Assembly (NCBI GenBank): GCA_016081115.2
Contig: JABTTQ020001799.1
Location: forward strand, 124,001 to 188,000
Reading direction: 5' to 3'
Source: Rehmannia glutinosa
Lineage: Eukaryota; Streptophyta; Magnoliopsida; Lamiales; Orobanchaceae
DNA length: 64,000 bases
The position numbers and the translations under genes are program-made. How positions within the stretch are numbered: the stretch's first letter is position 1; the number at the start of each line of letters is the position of its first letter. Shown here in pieces: positions 10,091 to 22,399 of the stretch. The notes below the pieces were generated by a model. It was not told where the DNA came from. It did no database searches and worked only from the letters and a program-made list of their open reading frames with translations.

Positions 10091-11260
10091 TCAAGGATAA
10101 TATCGTTTTATGAATTTCCCATTTATCGGGCCAATTCTGAATCCATCCTCATCAACCAATTTATAAGCACCATTTGTGTATGCTTCTTTGATAACATAGG
10201 GACCATCCCACTTTGGTGTGAACTTATTTCCAGTTCGATGGGTTATAATGATGGGTCTTCTCACCGCAAGAACCCAGTCACCAACTTGAAAGGAGCGCGA
10301 CCGCACTTTCTTGTTGAATGCCTTAGCAAGACGAGCTTGATAACATTCGAGTCTTTGTTGTGCTTCTAACCTTTTCTCATCAAGAGCTTCCAACTCTTCA
10401 AGGCGTAAGCGTGCATTCTCTTCTTCAGTTAACCCTTCTTGTATGGCTATTCGCAGTGATGGAATTTGTTGCTCAAGAGGAACAACAACTTCAACACCAT
10501 ACACTAATGCATAAGGAGTGGCTTGAGTAGGCGTCCTATAAGTGGTCATGTACGCCCATAACGCTTCTCTCATTCTTTCGTGCCAATCTCTCTTTGACTT
10601 AGCAACCACTTTCTTCAGCAGATTACATAAAGTTTTATTGAATGCTTCAGTGAGGCCATTTGCAGCAGCATTGTACATGGACGACTTTCTTTGCTTGAAG
10701 CCAAACTTCTCGCAAAGCTTATCTATCACAGTGTTGAAAAAAGGCTTCCCATTATCAGTGATTATATATCATGGAATCCCATAGCGATAAATGATGTTGA
10801 CACGAATGAAGTCAGCAACATTTTCCTTCTTGACTTCTTTGAGAGGTATCGCTTCAGCCCACTTAGAAAAGTAGTTAGTAGCAGCGAAGATGTACAAATG
10901 CCCACCAGAAGACTTCGTCATTGGTCCACCTACGTCTAAGCCCCAAGCATCAAATGGCCAAGAAGCAACAGTAGGGTGTAACGGCTCTGGTGGTTGGTGA
11001 ATGAAATCCGCATGGAATTGACAGGCTTGGCATCTTTGCGCATAATCCATGCAGTCCCTCACCATTGTCGGCCAATAATAGCCCATTCTTTTGATGCAGA
11101 AGTGTAACTTCGGGCCTGATTGATGAGCACCACAAACCCCCGAGTGAGCTTCTTCCATGGCTTGGATGGATTCATCATCACCTAAACATAGCAAAAAGAC
11201 TCCATCAAATGAACGTATGTATAGTGTGCCTTTGTAATAGATAAAATGAGCCGCACGACG
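10091..11260 (-). pseudogene. pol: E2 integrase
   Basis: The upstream part (10769-11194) has the zinc-binding region ending RCQACQFHADFIHQPP, then FDAWGLDVGGPMTKS, which carries the first catalytic Asp in a GLD context. The downstream part (10091-10729) has the region after the second Asp, NGLTEAFNKTLCNLLKK with the catalytic Glu, and the C-terminal region WDGPYVIKEAYTNGAYKLV. A stop near 10767 separates the halves. The protein would join cDNA to chromosomal DNA. The HHCC and DDE elements are mostly visible, but the broken frame makes function unlikely. Confidence 0.85.
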
Positions 11261-12657
11261 TCAGACGTCAACCCTTTGTCGCGGATCATCAGGTAGCTTT
11301 TCATACTTCAAATAATCCACGAATATTTGACGCCAATCTTCTTTCTCAACTTCAAATACTTCAACAACACGATTTTCTTCTTCATTGCCACAATCTTCTT
11401 CCTCAAAAATTGGAGGCACCACCCAACTTTGGCATATCGGCACGCGAGCTTCAACTTCAGGCATGGAGATTGTAGAAGCAAGTTTTGCTAAAGCATCAGC
11501 TTGTCTATTATCCTTCCTCGGGATATGTTCAATTGTCACATCTCCAAGCCACCCATTCATCAAGTATGCTTTTATACTTTTGAAGGCATTTTGGCAAGAT
11601 TCGTCCCATTCAAATGGAACACCTTTCTTCATGAGACAGCTGAATGGCTGACACCGACCGGCTAGATTTGAAATGAACCTTCGAAGATAAGCCAATCTTC
11701 CTTGTAAACTTTTGAGTTTGTGAATATCGCGAGGTTCAGGCATCCTTACTATCGCATCAATCTTTGCTTGCTCAATCTCGATACCTCTATGACGAACTAC
11801 AAACCCAAGAAACTTTCCAGAGCGGACACCGAATGTACACTTCAGTGGGTTCATCTTAAGTTGATATCTCCTTAGCCGTTCAAAAACTTTTCTCAAATCA
11901 AGGAGGTGATCTTCTCGCTTCTTAGACTTCACGACTTCACGACCACATCATCGACATAGCACTCAATATTTTTGTGAAGCATATCATCGAATATTTTCTA
12001 CATGGCTCTTTGATATGTAGCTCCAACATTCTTCAAACCGAATGGCATCACTTTGTAGCAGTATATACCTATTGGGGTACGAAAGGATGTCAACTCTTCA
12101 TCTTCTGGAGCCATACGTATTTGATTGTATCCAAACGATCCATCCATGAAAGATAGTGCTTCGTGGCCCGTAGTGGCATCAATCATGACTTCAGTTATGG
12201 GCAGTGGAAAATCGTCTTTGGGACACGCTTCATTTAAATCTCTAAAGTCAACGCAAACTCTGATTTGACCGTTCTTCTTCCTTACAAGAACAATGCTCGA
12301 GATCCATGTAGGGTACTTGACTTCTCGAATAAACCCAGCTTCGATGAGTTTGTTTACTTCAGCTTCGATCAATGGAACCAAGTCAGGCCGAAATCGTCGT
12401 TGAGTTTGCTTGATAGGACGGGTCCCTTTCGTAATGGATAAATGATGTACTGCTACTTTTGGATCTAATCCAGGCATGTCTTTGTAGGACCAAGCGAATA
12501 CATCCTCATACTCCTGAAGCTCTTGAGTAGCCTGTGACTTTCTGGCTCTTTTCCGTTGCTTTGATGTTTTAGAGACGCCCAACCTTTGATGGATGGTTAA
12601 TTTTCTCTTCAAGTTTTGAACGGAGCCAAGTCTATCAAAGACTGATATTTGTTGCAT
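11261..12657 (-). pseudogene. pol: E2 reverse transcriptase with most of RNase H deleted
   Basis: RT block 11998-12657 shows VRKKNGQIRVCVDFRDLNEACPKDDF and MPFGLKNVGATYQRAM. A frame break near 11935-11997 removes the YVDD box from the open frames, although CYVDDVV-type codons are visible across the break. The thumb region (11560-11932) ends at FEWDESCQNAFKSIKAYLMN, and the next residues GWLGDVTIEHIPRKDNRQAD belong to the extreme end of RNase H. Several hundred residues normally between these points are absent, a clean in-frame internal deletion. RT copies element RNA into DNA; this copy could not do so. Confidence 0.85.
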
Positions 12658-13475
12658 CTTCTTTCCATTTTTGTCAAAGGCATCCTCCGTAGATGAAGTT
12701 CTCCTTCAGACACATAATTGGCATTGGCTCTTCTAATGGCTATTCGAATGGGAGTTGGTGCCACAAATCTAAGACCGGTTTGAATATGTCCACTTTCTTT
12801 CGACATCTTTTGGGTCTCCTTAGCTTCAGAAGGGAGCCTACCCAAGGTGGAACTCTCTTGCGGGTTATACCCAACTTTAATGAGAAGATTGTAAGCTTTT
12901 GGATCAAAGCATTTCGCATTTCGGAGCTCTTCTCCATGTTCAGTCTTGGGTCCTTCAGTTGGGCGGACAAACTTATCGAGTGGCTGGAGAGATGGTTTTT
13001 TGGCATCAAGTTTTGTTAAAGGGAACACCAATTCCTCCAAAGATCCATCGTCATCACGACTTGTAGAAGCACTCTTGACTTTGCTCTCTCTGACTTCATC
13101 ATCTTGATGCTTCGGTGGATTTTTATTAGCCTTGATTGACTTAATATCTTCGAAGTAGTACTTGGCATCGGCAAAATGTGACTCTGCTTCCGTGAAAGGC
13201 TTGTCATCTCCAAGAACCTTTCTCACCACACCATATTTACAATACTTGAAACATTGATGCCAAGTAGAAGGAACAACCCCGTTATCATGTAACCATGGAC
13301 GTCCCAGAAGCATATTGTAAGAAGTTTTAGCATCTATGACGTGAAACAGTGCTGTTGAGGCCATGTCACCCATCAATAACTTCAATCTTATAATGCCGAG
13401 AGCCCTTTGCCCCCCTTGGTTGAAGCCTTGGATCATCAAACGACTATTTATGAGTTCATCCATGGGGATTCCCAA
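12609..13475 (-). pseudogene. pol: E2 protease and linker region
   Basis: The open frame contains FHVIDAKTSYNMLLGRPWLHD (13265-13350), the flap and C-terminal part of a retropepsin typical of plant gypsy elements. The catalytic Asp region lies in the preceding frame near 13500, NRILIDGGSAVNI (a D-G-G version of DTG/DSG). A shift near 13456-13475 separates the two. The remainder is a Lys/Ser-rich linker to RT. The protease would cleave the Gag-Pol polyprotein. Confidence 0.75.
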
Positions 13476-15398
13476 CTCTTTTAGCGTCAGACGCTTGTGA
13501 TAAGATATTTACCGCTGAGCCTCCATCAATCAAAATTCTATTCACCTTTCGCTCACGAGTATAGTCAGTCACAAACAACGGTCTCTTGTGAGGCTTGGAA
13601 CCAAGAAGTAGGTCCTCATCAGTGAAGGTAATCATTGACACACAATCTTCAGCAATAGTGTTAACCTCCTTCTCAAACAAACATGATTCACTAGATGAAA
13701 CATGTTGCTCACTCGTCACATTGCATGCAACATTTCCATCATTATGCATGTTCTCCATCGCAACATCTATGGATCCAAATGTGATGGTAATAAGATTGCT
13801 AGTTGCAACATCTTCTTCAAGTGATATCATTCCTTGACGAGACAACTGCATGACTTTATCTTTGAAAACGATGCAATCATAAATTCGATGACCTACCAAA
13901 CGATGATACTTGCAGTACTTTGGGTCATCGACTCGCCCAGCTTCTTCGGGATGCTTCATTTCTGGCAACTCAATGAGGTTTTCCTTGATCAGATCATCAA
14001 ATATCCCAGAGACATCAGAGTCGAGGAACGGATATTGCTTTGCTTGCATCTCCTTCAGAGTCAACTTTCTTTGCTCTCTCTCTTGAGGAATATCTTTCTT
14101 TTCATTAGTCTTCGCAGTTACATTGCCCTTAAACTTGATAGGTGTTGTGTTAACTGCCATGGATTCCTTGTTTGGAGCTTTAGAAGAAAATTTGCCCCCT
14201 TTCTTGGCTTCATATCGTTCTTTGGATCTTTGAGACTCTTGGATAGGCGGCCCTTCGACTCCGCTTGCGGCCATGCTTAACTCCATATCATGGGCCCGAG
14301 TAGCCAACTCTTCAAATATCTTTGGTTGGATTCCCTGAAGAATGTATCGAAGGCCCCAATGCATTCCTTGGATGCACATCTCGATAGCCGAAGCTTCTGA
14401 TAATCAATCTTTACAGTTGAGGCTCAAGTTCCTCCATTGATTGATGTAGTCGATGACAGGTTCCTCCTTCCACTGGCGTGTATTTGTGAGCTTGATCATG
14501 TTAATGTTAAATCAGCCTGTTTGTAAAATTGGTTGAGAAATTCATGCTCTAACTGCTCCCAACTGTCAATTGAGTTTGATTCCAAGTTGATATACCAATC
14601 GAACGCATTGCCCTTCAAAGATCGGACAAACTGCTTGACTAAGCGATCTCCATAGGTTCCAGCGTCATTGCATGTTTCAACGAAATGAGCCACATGCTGC
14701 TTTGGGTTTCCCTTGCCGTCAAATTGTTGGAACTTCGGAGGTTGGTAACCAACAGGCATCTTCAAGTTATCAATTCGTTGTGTGTATGGCTTAGCATAGC
14801 TCAAGGATGATTTGGAGCTTCCATCGAATTTGTCTTTGATTGTCCCCATGATAAAATCCTTGGTGATCAACAGAATGAAACCATCTATTTGAAACTTGCA
14901 ATTCTTTGATACTGAGACTTTCCTTTTTATTGATTGCTCCTTCATCGATGTCTCTGCTTCATCTTGTGCTTCAACCTGCTTTCCCATTGCACGGCTCGTA
15001 TCAACATTGTCTACTTTGTTCATCAACTTTGCAATTTGCGAGTCTTGCTCCTTGACATGATGGGTGAGTCCCTCAATAGCCCTCGTCAAACTTGCGATTT
15101 GCTCCTCTAATGTCGTGTCATTTGTCACCATAGCAGGCACCACGTTTGAGGTGAATGAGTAACTTGACGCTGAGCGAGGAGTTGATGAAGCAGACTCGTT
15201 GTTCAGATCTTGATCATCTACATTTGTATTTTCGAGAAGTGGCAAATCCTTCTCAACTATTTCGTGGAGGGGGTTCATATCACGTGATGTAGTTAACTTC
15301 TTGGACATGCTCCTCGTCATGACACTGATGCTTTCGCTAGTGGCTTGTGAGGAGTTTGATGTAGCAGCTTTGACTACTATCACCTTGCAATTGGCCAT
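13456..15398 (-). pseudogene. gag: E2 Gag
   Basis: The start is probably the ATG at 15396-15398 (MANCKVIVVKAATSNSSQA), 70 bp inside the LTR boundary. A coiled-coil-like segment lies near 15000-15120. The retrotransposon gag core is at 14520-14760 (FDGKGNPKQHVAHFVETCND, then KGNAFDWYINLESNSIDSWE). A break near 14380-14495 separates it from the downstream part, which has a knuckle-like CKYHRLVGHRIYDC near 13880-13920. Gag forms the particle and packages RNA. At least one shift disrupts it. Confidence 0.8.
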
Positions 15399-15444
15399 GA
15401 TACTTGGAGAACTTGGTGAAGAGAAGAGATGAGAGGTAGAAACT

Positions 15445-15467
15445 GTCTCATCGGGCGTGCCAAAATT
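15445..15467 (-). other. E2 primer-binding site region
   Basis: On the minus strand TTTTGGCACGCCCGATGAGA follows the LTR end GTTACA after two bases. A TGGCACGCC context is common next to 5' LTRs of Tat-type elements; I did not assign the tRNA. Confidence 0.6.
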
Positions 15468-16231
15468 TGTAACACAAATTTCTTGTCTGCAAATATTATA
15501 AACAAGAAAAAGTAATACAAATAAACTTTATTTGAATCAAACGGAATAAAAGGATTACAATTCCTAATGATCCTCTGATTCTTCTCTTCAAGATGATAAT
15601 TGAATATTCGAAGGTAGATTCGTCACTTGATCTCCTTCGAGCTTGAATTTGAGTTGGAATAACGTTAATTCGAGGGTTTGACAGCTTAATCCCAAATTAA
15701 ACGCTGTGATTTGAGTCGAATCCGCGATGAACGCCTTGAATCGCGCTTTGAACACCGTGGACTTCTTTAGATTTGGACTTCTTGATTTGAGAGAATTCGT
15801 CTCTTGCTTGGACTTCTTCTCTAGGATTTTTTGTGTGTCTTTAAATTATGAAGAGGACCCCAATTTATAGTTGTGGAATAGGAGCTCTTGCCATAATTAC
15901 TTGATTGAAGGACGCGATTTGATTGGTCCTTGATGATTTGATTCAATTTGTTGCCATATCCGGAAGATGCGATTTGAGTTACCAAAATGATGGTGTTCTC
16001 TTCCATAATTGACGAGATATTATCTTGATTCCCAAGATATTGAGATTTGACATGTGGCGACATTTGATTGGCCAATAAATTATATATTAAAAATATTAAA
16101 ATTAACTATTTATTTTTAGGAATTAAATTTGAATAAATTCCTAAACTACAAATAAAAAATATAAATTGATATTTAATATATTATTTTCCACGTGTCGCCA
16201 TTTGATTCGACGTGAAATTTAATTGTCTACA
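15468..16231 (-). repeat. E2 5' LTR
   Basis: On the element strand the 764-bp segment begins TGTAGACAATTAAATTTCAC and ends GTGTTACA. The ends fit TG...CA and abut the primer site. No second copy is in the window, so the outer boundary is inferred from the terminal dinucleotides and the composition change beyond 16231. Confidence 0.65.
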
Positions 16232-16480
16232 GCAAGATCACAAAATTAGGGGCCTCACAATGACGGGCTAGAGGGTTAGTCAGTAACCTACGAGCTAGCC
16301 CTAATTGGCTTTGGACTAAACGGTCTGGGCCAAAAAGATTCGGATTTAAATGAGTTAAAACAATTTGGCCCTAACCCTCTTTTTTCTGATTTAAATGGTT
16401 CGGGCCGACGGGCTCTGGCCCTTTAACATCTGTACTCACAAATGTTTGTTGATTACATTAATAACTCTATTTTATTCCAC
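16232..16480. other. GC-richer spacer between E2 and the AT-rich region
   Basis: It contains GGGCTAGAGGGTTAG, TTTGGCCCTAACCCTC and GGGCCGACGGGCTCTGGCCC, a pattern of short GGGC/GCCC inverted motifs like that of decayed hAT-type elements. No termini or target duplication could be fixed. No ORF. Confidence 0.35.
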
Positions 16481-17088
16481 TAGTAAGGTGAACGTGCGTT
16501 GCACGTGAACAAAATAATTTTATTAATATACCTCAAATTAAATCTATAAATTGGAATCAATTTTTATTATAATTTTTTTATTTTTAATAAATGTCATTCA
16601 TGTATTTTGGACTTAAAAGAAAGTTTGCAAAAACTAAATTTAAACTTATTTGTCGGTGAAATATGATTAAGACAATTTGGACTAAAAACATGATACTTAA
16701 ATGATATTATCGCTCAACAAAGTACAATGGATATAAAAAACTGATGAGCAATCTATATAAAAATTTAAAAAATATATATTCAAGACGAGTTTTAAATTAA
16801 TGCATATTGTTTATTTTTTGAATGTCTACTTCTTCTTCATACTTAGCTTTTAGATTTTTTTGCAATTTTTTTTAAAGCACTTTTAGCCCAGACATGATTG
16901 GTTGACGTATGAATGTATTTCTCTTTTACTCCATTTTCCAATGCGTGTTATCTTTTAAATCGGTTTGACTACAAGATTCAGTTTTTCATTCATCACATGT
17001 GTCTCTTTTGCTAAGAACGATGAGAAAGTAAAATTCTATTTTATGTTTAGAAGCTTAGCTCCCGTACATATTTTGATTCATGTTCTCC

Positions 17089-17199
17089 TCTTTCTTATAT
17101 TTAAGTACATATCTTGGGAGGGGAGGGATGATGGGAATCAAATCCCACACCTCTAGCTGGGATGGAAGCATTTACCACTCGACCATTATACAATTTTTC
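17089..17199 (-). mobile_element. tRNA-derived SINE-like insertion
   Basis: On the minus strand the 111-bp segment carries an A-box-like TAATGGTCGAGTGGT (17174-17188) and, about 25 bp on, a B-box-like GGTGTGGGATTTGATTCCC (17133-17151). The segment is flanked by an 11-bp direct repeat TCATGTTCTCC (17078-17088 and 17200-17210), as expected for LINE-mediated insertion. It could equally be a single tRNA retropseudogene; the body beyond the B box is short. Confidence 0.55.
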
Positions 17200-19055
17200 T
17201 CATGTTCTCCATGATTAAATTAATTATTTATATAACAGAAATGAAGATAAAATAGACAAATCAATTGTAATTGAAAACAGTTAATAAATTGATTCAGTTT
17301 GAAAAAATAGTCACATTTATATATCAAATAAACGACAGAACCACATCATAGAAATCAAAATTATTGAGTGTCTAATAATATTTATGCTCTATTCTATTAT
17401 CATTAAGAGCATGCACGACATCATAAATTTATTATTTCCACATAATTTTTTATTATTGAATGTCCTAATGTGATTAATTATTATTCTAATTAATTTTTGT
17501 ATCAAAAATTAGTTATGTAATATAGTAATGACAAATTTAATAGCAATAAAAATTATTAATTAGTATATTGAAATAAATTATATGAAGAACCTCAATTACG
17601 TCTTTTATATTATTTTCTTTCAAAAAATCACTTTATATTCTAAAAATCCATCCAATGGAGCATATCCAAAGTATAATCCATTATTCATAGTTTTACAACA
17701 AAGTTATAGAATATAGAATATAATAATCCAGAAGTGTGTCAAATAACCGTAAAACATAGGTTAAGCTATAGCATTTTTATAAAAATGGCATAACAAAAAA
17801 CCTCCTCACTTTTTAGTTGTCATGTTCTATGCATGTGACATTTTCGAGCAAAATATAGGTTTCAATTTTTTTTTGTTGTTGTAAAATCAGAAAAAACATC
17901 ATATATAAATTGATAGGCTATCTTTTTATTGTCTTAAGCATAAAAAAATTAATTTTATTCATTTTATCTTTGTCGGTGAGCATCTTCCAATGTAGCATAA
18001 AATTTACAACGCAATTCACAAAAGTATAATGCATGTATTTGAATACTTAAAATGTTAAAAATAAATATCTTCATATATTTAAATCTTCGACTTAATATTA
18101 AATCAGTTTTACTAGATGATGAATTTAATGTTGAAGAATGTCAATATATACATTTGAGCATTTGATTAAAGGATTATTATTATACATATATAGAATGTTT
18201 AAAATTTGACTTTTGAACTCTAAAGAAGGGAACAAATATAACTTTTCAAATCTTACTCAAATTATTGTTCTTTTTTGTCTCTTGATATTCCATCAGAACT
18301 TTTTTATTTATTAATTGTATGTATATATATATATTGTTATTCATAGATAGAATTTTATTTAACAAAATAAAATATAACATGAAAAAAAAATAAGAATAAA
18401 TGTTAAAAGTAAAGAGGATTAAAAAATAGTATGTCCGTCATAGTAAAATTTATAAGAAAAAAATGAAAATGCTAGTTAGATCTTTGTTAATTTAACATAA
18501 ACGATAAAATCTGGTTGCACTTGAAAAATATACATTTTAAAAATTGAATTGTTAAAGAGAGGGACATGTTTTAAAATGCATAACTATGAAAATAACGTCT
18601 AACCAAAATTTAAATTATTACTTTAATAATACATATATATGTACACTACAAAATGTGAGATCAAAATCATAATTATTTTTTATATATAAAAATTAAAGTA
18701 TAGTGATTATATCTTCAAAGAGACTCAAGACTTAAAGGTGACTAAAATCAATTACTTTTGTTAACTAAATTAATATTTAAATTATAATGAACAATTTATT
18801 TTCAAAATCATATTTATTTTTGAAATAAGAAGGAATATATTACTTTGATCCATAAATAAACTTTTTGATAATTTTTTTCACTCAAATGTAATGTTGTGGT
18901 CGCCGCCTAAAATTCAAATATAAGTAAGTTTTATACTTATTATGCATAACTTAATACAATATTTTTTAAGTAAAAGATTAGCATATCAACATGTAGGTTA
19001 TAAAATATGTACTTATGATATAAATGTCAGATTATTATTTTTTTAGTTTTTCTTA

Positions 19056-19080
19056 GCATATATATATATATATATATATA
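19056..19080. repeat. TA microsatellite
   Basis: About ten TA units within the AT-rich region. Confidence 0.9.
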
Positions 19081-19310
19081 CTTCTTTAAATTTTCAGGTT
19101 TTGATTCTTGTTTCCATATTATATTATATTTTTTTTGTTAAGTTAGATTATTTCACTACCTAAATAATATACATATCTTTTTACCTAAAATTATATAATT
19201 TATTAAGGGTGTATGTAAGTTTCAAGCAAAGCTAAGTATTGTCATACATGTTAAAATGTACATGTGTCAGTGATTTTTCTTCAATATTTCTTCTACCATT
19301 CTTACAATAG

Positions 19311-19356
<46 letters not shown>

Positions 19357-19358
19357 CC
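19311..19358. repeat. Compound TA-CA-TA microsatellite
   Basis: About eight TA units, then about ten CA units, then about six TA units, symmetrical around the CA core. Confidence 0.9.
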
Positions 19359-21261
19359 ATTTTAACTGTATTTTATTTAAATCTATTTTAATTTATTATA
19401 TTAGTTTTTATTTTTTTTAAATCAAAGTCTATTTATTGATGCAATTTTTTTCAACCAATACACCTCTATATAAATAATAAATAAATAAAAACTACCATAA
19501 AATAGAAAGACTAAATTGGAATAATAATTTCAATCGAAATTAAAATTCTTGATATGTAAAATAGAATAAGATTATTAAAAGTCATATTGACTTCTTATAT
19601 AATTTAAAAACAACATATTTTGCTACAATAAAATAACTTATTTTTTTTATCCAAACTTGTTAGACATTTCATCCTATTAATTAAAAATCTATTATGCCAA
19701 GAAAAATAAAATTAAAACTAAAAAATATATTTTCATGCTCTCTATACCTCCATATTAAAATATAATTTATATTTGCATTTCGTTAAGTTTGAGAACAAAT
19801 ATTTATCATTTTAAGTATCTTTTATAGTTAATTTCATGTTTTTATTATCATATTTACTGGGCCTATTTAACTAAAAGAATATACAATGATATATTATTAA
19901 AATTGATAAATGAATCTAAATTATAGGATTTGAAAGTTCAAATGGTGCATCATAAAAAAAATAAATAAGTGCATAAATAAATGTTAAAGAAAAATTAGTT
20001 CTCAATTTTCAATTTAGCCTCAAAATCATTTTTCTTTCATGTTTTATTTATTTAAACTATCTTATATTGTTATTGTAATTTATTTTGAATAAACTGTTTT
20101 ATATTGTTATTGTAATTTTTGCTGTAAAATCATTTTTCTTTTATTTTTTATTTATTTAATTTTACAATAGAGATATATATGCCAAACTTAAAAAGTAAAA
20201 AAAATTATAAATATACAGTTGTGGATAAAAATTAAACAAATATTACTCATCTCATCTACTTCACTTTGAGATTTAAAATATCTTTTCTTTAATTTCAAAC
20301 ACATAACTCTTAGCCAAGTTTATTTCATTTTCAAATTTTAGAGTATGTACTTATAATATATTTGTTTTGCAAATTTAACTTGACATGGTCACAATGATCG
20401 AGTTTTTTTTATCGAAAGAATACATGAATAAAATAAACTAATAATTGAATCTAAATCATGTTGAACCGTATATCTATTATTACGGGAAAAAACATACATA
20501 AAGATTAATGAATAGATCTTAGAAACAAAATAATATTTATTCAAAATTTTAGTAAAAAATTATATTTAAATTATATATCTTAAAAACTAATTATGTTTTA
20601 TGGGAAAAGCATTATTTCCTTGAAATTTTCAATAGTCGCGAATTTCTATCTTCTCATACCTAAAAAATGTATCATTTACTCCAAACAAAAATAATATTAT
20701 CTCACAATTTAGAGTGTGTGATAGATGATAAATTTATTATAGTATGGATATTCTCAACCAATAGTGAAGTTTAAAAAATGTATTTTGTCCTGCTATCTAT
20801 TTTGAATAAAATAATATTAAATATTTTTTATTTATTTTTTCTCTTCATTTTGCTTAAATTCATACTCTTTTTTTTTGATGTATTTAATTATTTAGAAAAT
20901 TAAAGAAAGATATTATAAATGTGTATTTTACATAGCACTCAACTTTAAATGGCTAAAATTATCTCATATGAAGTCTTTTATATATGCTTATGACATATGG
21001 TTGGAAAGCCCTCGATATCTAGTAGAATATAAAATAAATATTATCTAAAAATTTAAATTATTTTAAGAATTAAAATTGAAATAAATCATATAAGAACGGT
21101 TTCGAATATAAAAAGACACGTGTCAATATTATTAAACAAATAAAATCAAATCAATATGAAAAACTATTTAATTACCCTTAAAGCTAACTTTACCATGAGG
21201 ATATTTTTGGCAAATTAAAATTTTCAAAAAACCTTAAAATCTATTCACACTTTTATAATAG

Positions 21262-21287
21262 GTATAGATATAGATATAGATATAGAT
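21262..21287. repeat. TAGATA hexanucleotide run
   Basis: Four units of TATAGA/TAGATA at the right end of the AT-rich region, in a context often seen at MULE-like termini. Confidence 0.75.
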
Positions 21288-21300
21288 TTTTCGTTTTATA

Positions 21301-22367
21301 TTTTAAGAAAGCATCATATTTGGCTCGAGGAAAAATATTAAAGTCGACGAAGACTTGGGATCGTAAAATAGGACAAACTTGGTCGACCACAATAGTGGAC
21401 TTTGTTAAATGTGGGCTGTCTGAGTATTTCAGGCGGGGCCACAAATCTTAGCTTATACAAATCGACAGTTGATAATCGGCTAATTCATTGCCAACAGCAA
21501 CAACAACCGGCTTTGTTGAACAAAATTACACATGTACCCCGTATGTGTGTTGTTTGTCCCATCATCCTTTGGGCAATTTAAACACGATACGGAACATACA
21601 ACATGAATACAACTAACATACAATCAAACACGTTGAATTTGAATTACAACATAGCTATTTTACATTTTACTTAAATTATATTGAAGATACTTAATTATCC
21701 GACATCAATCTCAAACCAAACATGAATCCATCGGATGACCCAAATTGTCACTAGTCTCCCCCTTGGTCCTCGGAAAGTCTCTTATTACGTGTTTTTTCTT
21801 TGGAGAGAGAGAGAAAGAGAGAGTATTTGTGGTTTAATAGAATTACATGGCCTTCCAAAAAGCAACTGCTGCTCTTTCATTTCTTTTCTGCAACCAATAT
21901 TTTTTTTTCTTTTCTGCAACCAACAATTTTTTTTATTGTCTCGTAGTCAAGACTGCTTGCGGCACGTCACCGCCTCGATATCAACGCCGACGACAGATAC
22001 AGAATCACAACCCTTCTCTCTTTTGAAAAAGAAGGATGTATTTAGAAGTTTGGTGGGGTATTAAGGGGTATTAAGGGTGTTTAAGACTTTTAAACTAATG
22101 GAAATTATTTAATTAAATAGAGGGGTGTATTTAGAGGAATAAGGGGTGTAAATAGCGCTCCCCTTTTTCTTTTTCTGGTCTAAAATCTCTTTATGGGTCA
22201 GCGCGTTTCAGTCTTCCTTTTGCAAATTATTTACAACCTTTGCTTAGTTATTCTGCACAAGTAAGGAATTCCATGCCCTTTCACCCCCCACTCTGAAGTC
22301 TTGGCTTTCCCACTGATATAATATTTTGTATATTCCTACATTTTTTGTCAATCTATAATTATCTTTC
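21301..22367 (+). other. Region upstream of the CNGC gene, no gene seen
   Basis: A GA-rich run lies at 21801-21824. Two copies of TTTCTTTTCTGCAACCAA occur near 21880-21925, and G-rich GGGGTATTAAGGGGTATTAA near 22055-22075. One 109-codon open frame (21735-22064) is low-complexity and not credible as a gene. The stretch probably includes the CNGC promoter. Confidence 0.45.
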
Positions 22368-22376
22368 TATATAAAA
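22368..22376 (+). promoter_or_regulatory. Candidate TATA box of the CNGC gene
   Basis: TATATAAAA lies about 70 bp before a plausible first splice donor (AGACAG/GTTTGT at 22446/22447). Start of transcription would fall near 22400. AT-rich DNA makes chance matches common. Confidence 0.35.
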
Positions 22377-22399
22377 AGATCGGTGTTTTAAATGGTGGG

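Larger units (their letters stand above)
1..16231 (-). mobile_element. E2: Ty3/gypsy retrotransposon, Tat-like, truncated by the window edge
   Basis: The 5' LTR (15468-16231), primer site, gag, protease, RT and integrase lie in order on the minus strand from right to left. After integrase come a noncoding 3' region and a plus-strand PMD-like ORF. Extra ORFs, some antisense and some with a domain known from DNA transposons, have been reported for Tat-lineage elements, so I read the PMD-like ORF as part of E2. The 3' LTR is then beyond position 1. No copy of the 5' LTR is visible near 9413-10090, which fits. Most of RNase H is deleted and E1 is inserted, so this copy is not autonomous. Extending the element to position 1 is inference. 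Confidence 0.65.
16481..21300. other. 4.8-kb AT-rich noncoding region with MULE-like ends
   Basis: The left end has CACTAGTAAGGTGAACGTGC followed by GTTGCACGTG. The right end has ACACTTTTATAATAGGTATA followed by a TAGATA run. From memory, such end pairs flank many non-TIR Mutator-like elements in eudicots, but no transposase ORF and no 9-bp duplication could be fixed. The interior is extremely AT-rich, with only short spurious ORFs, several microsatellites and one SINE-like insertion. It may simply be intergenic DNA. Confidence 0.35.

Noticed and set aside
9962..10369. 135-codon plus-strand ORF with a poly-Phe run
   Set aside because: It reads through the T43 tract and is the antisense shadow of the E2 integrase end.
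14496..15398. Possible host gene because of the intact 300-codon frame
   Set aside because: Contains the retrotransposon gag core and lies between primer site and protease of E2.
21735..22064. 109-codon ORF upstream of the CNGC gene
   Set aside because: Low-complexity composition (Ser/Arg/Phe runs from GA- and T-rich DNA), no domain, and it lies in a probable promoter region.
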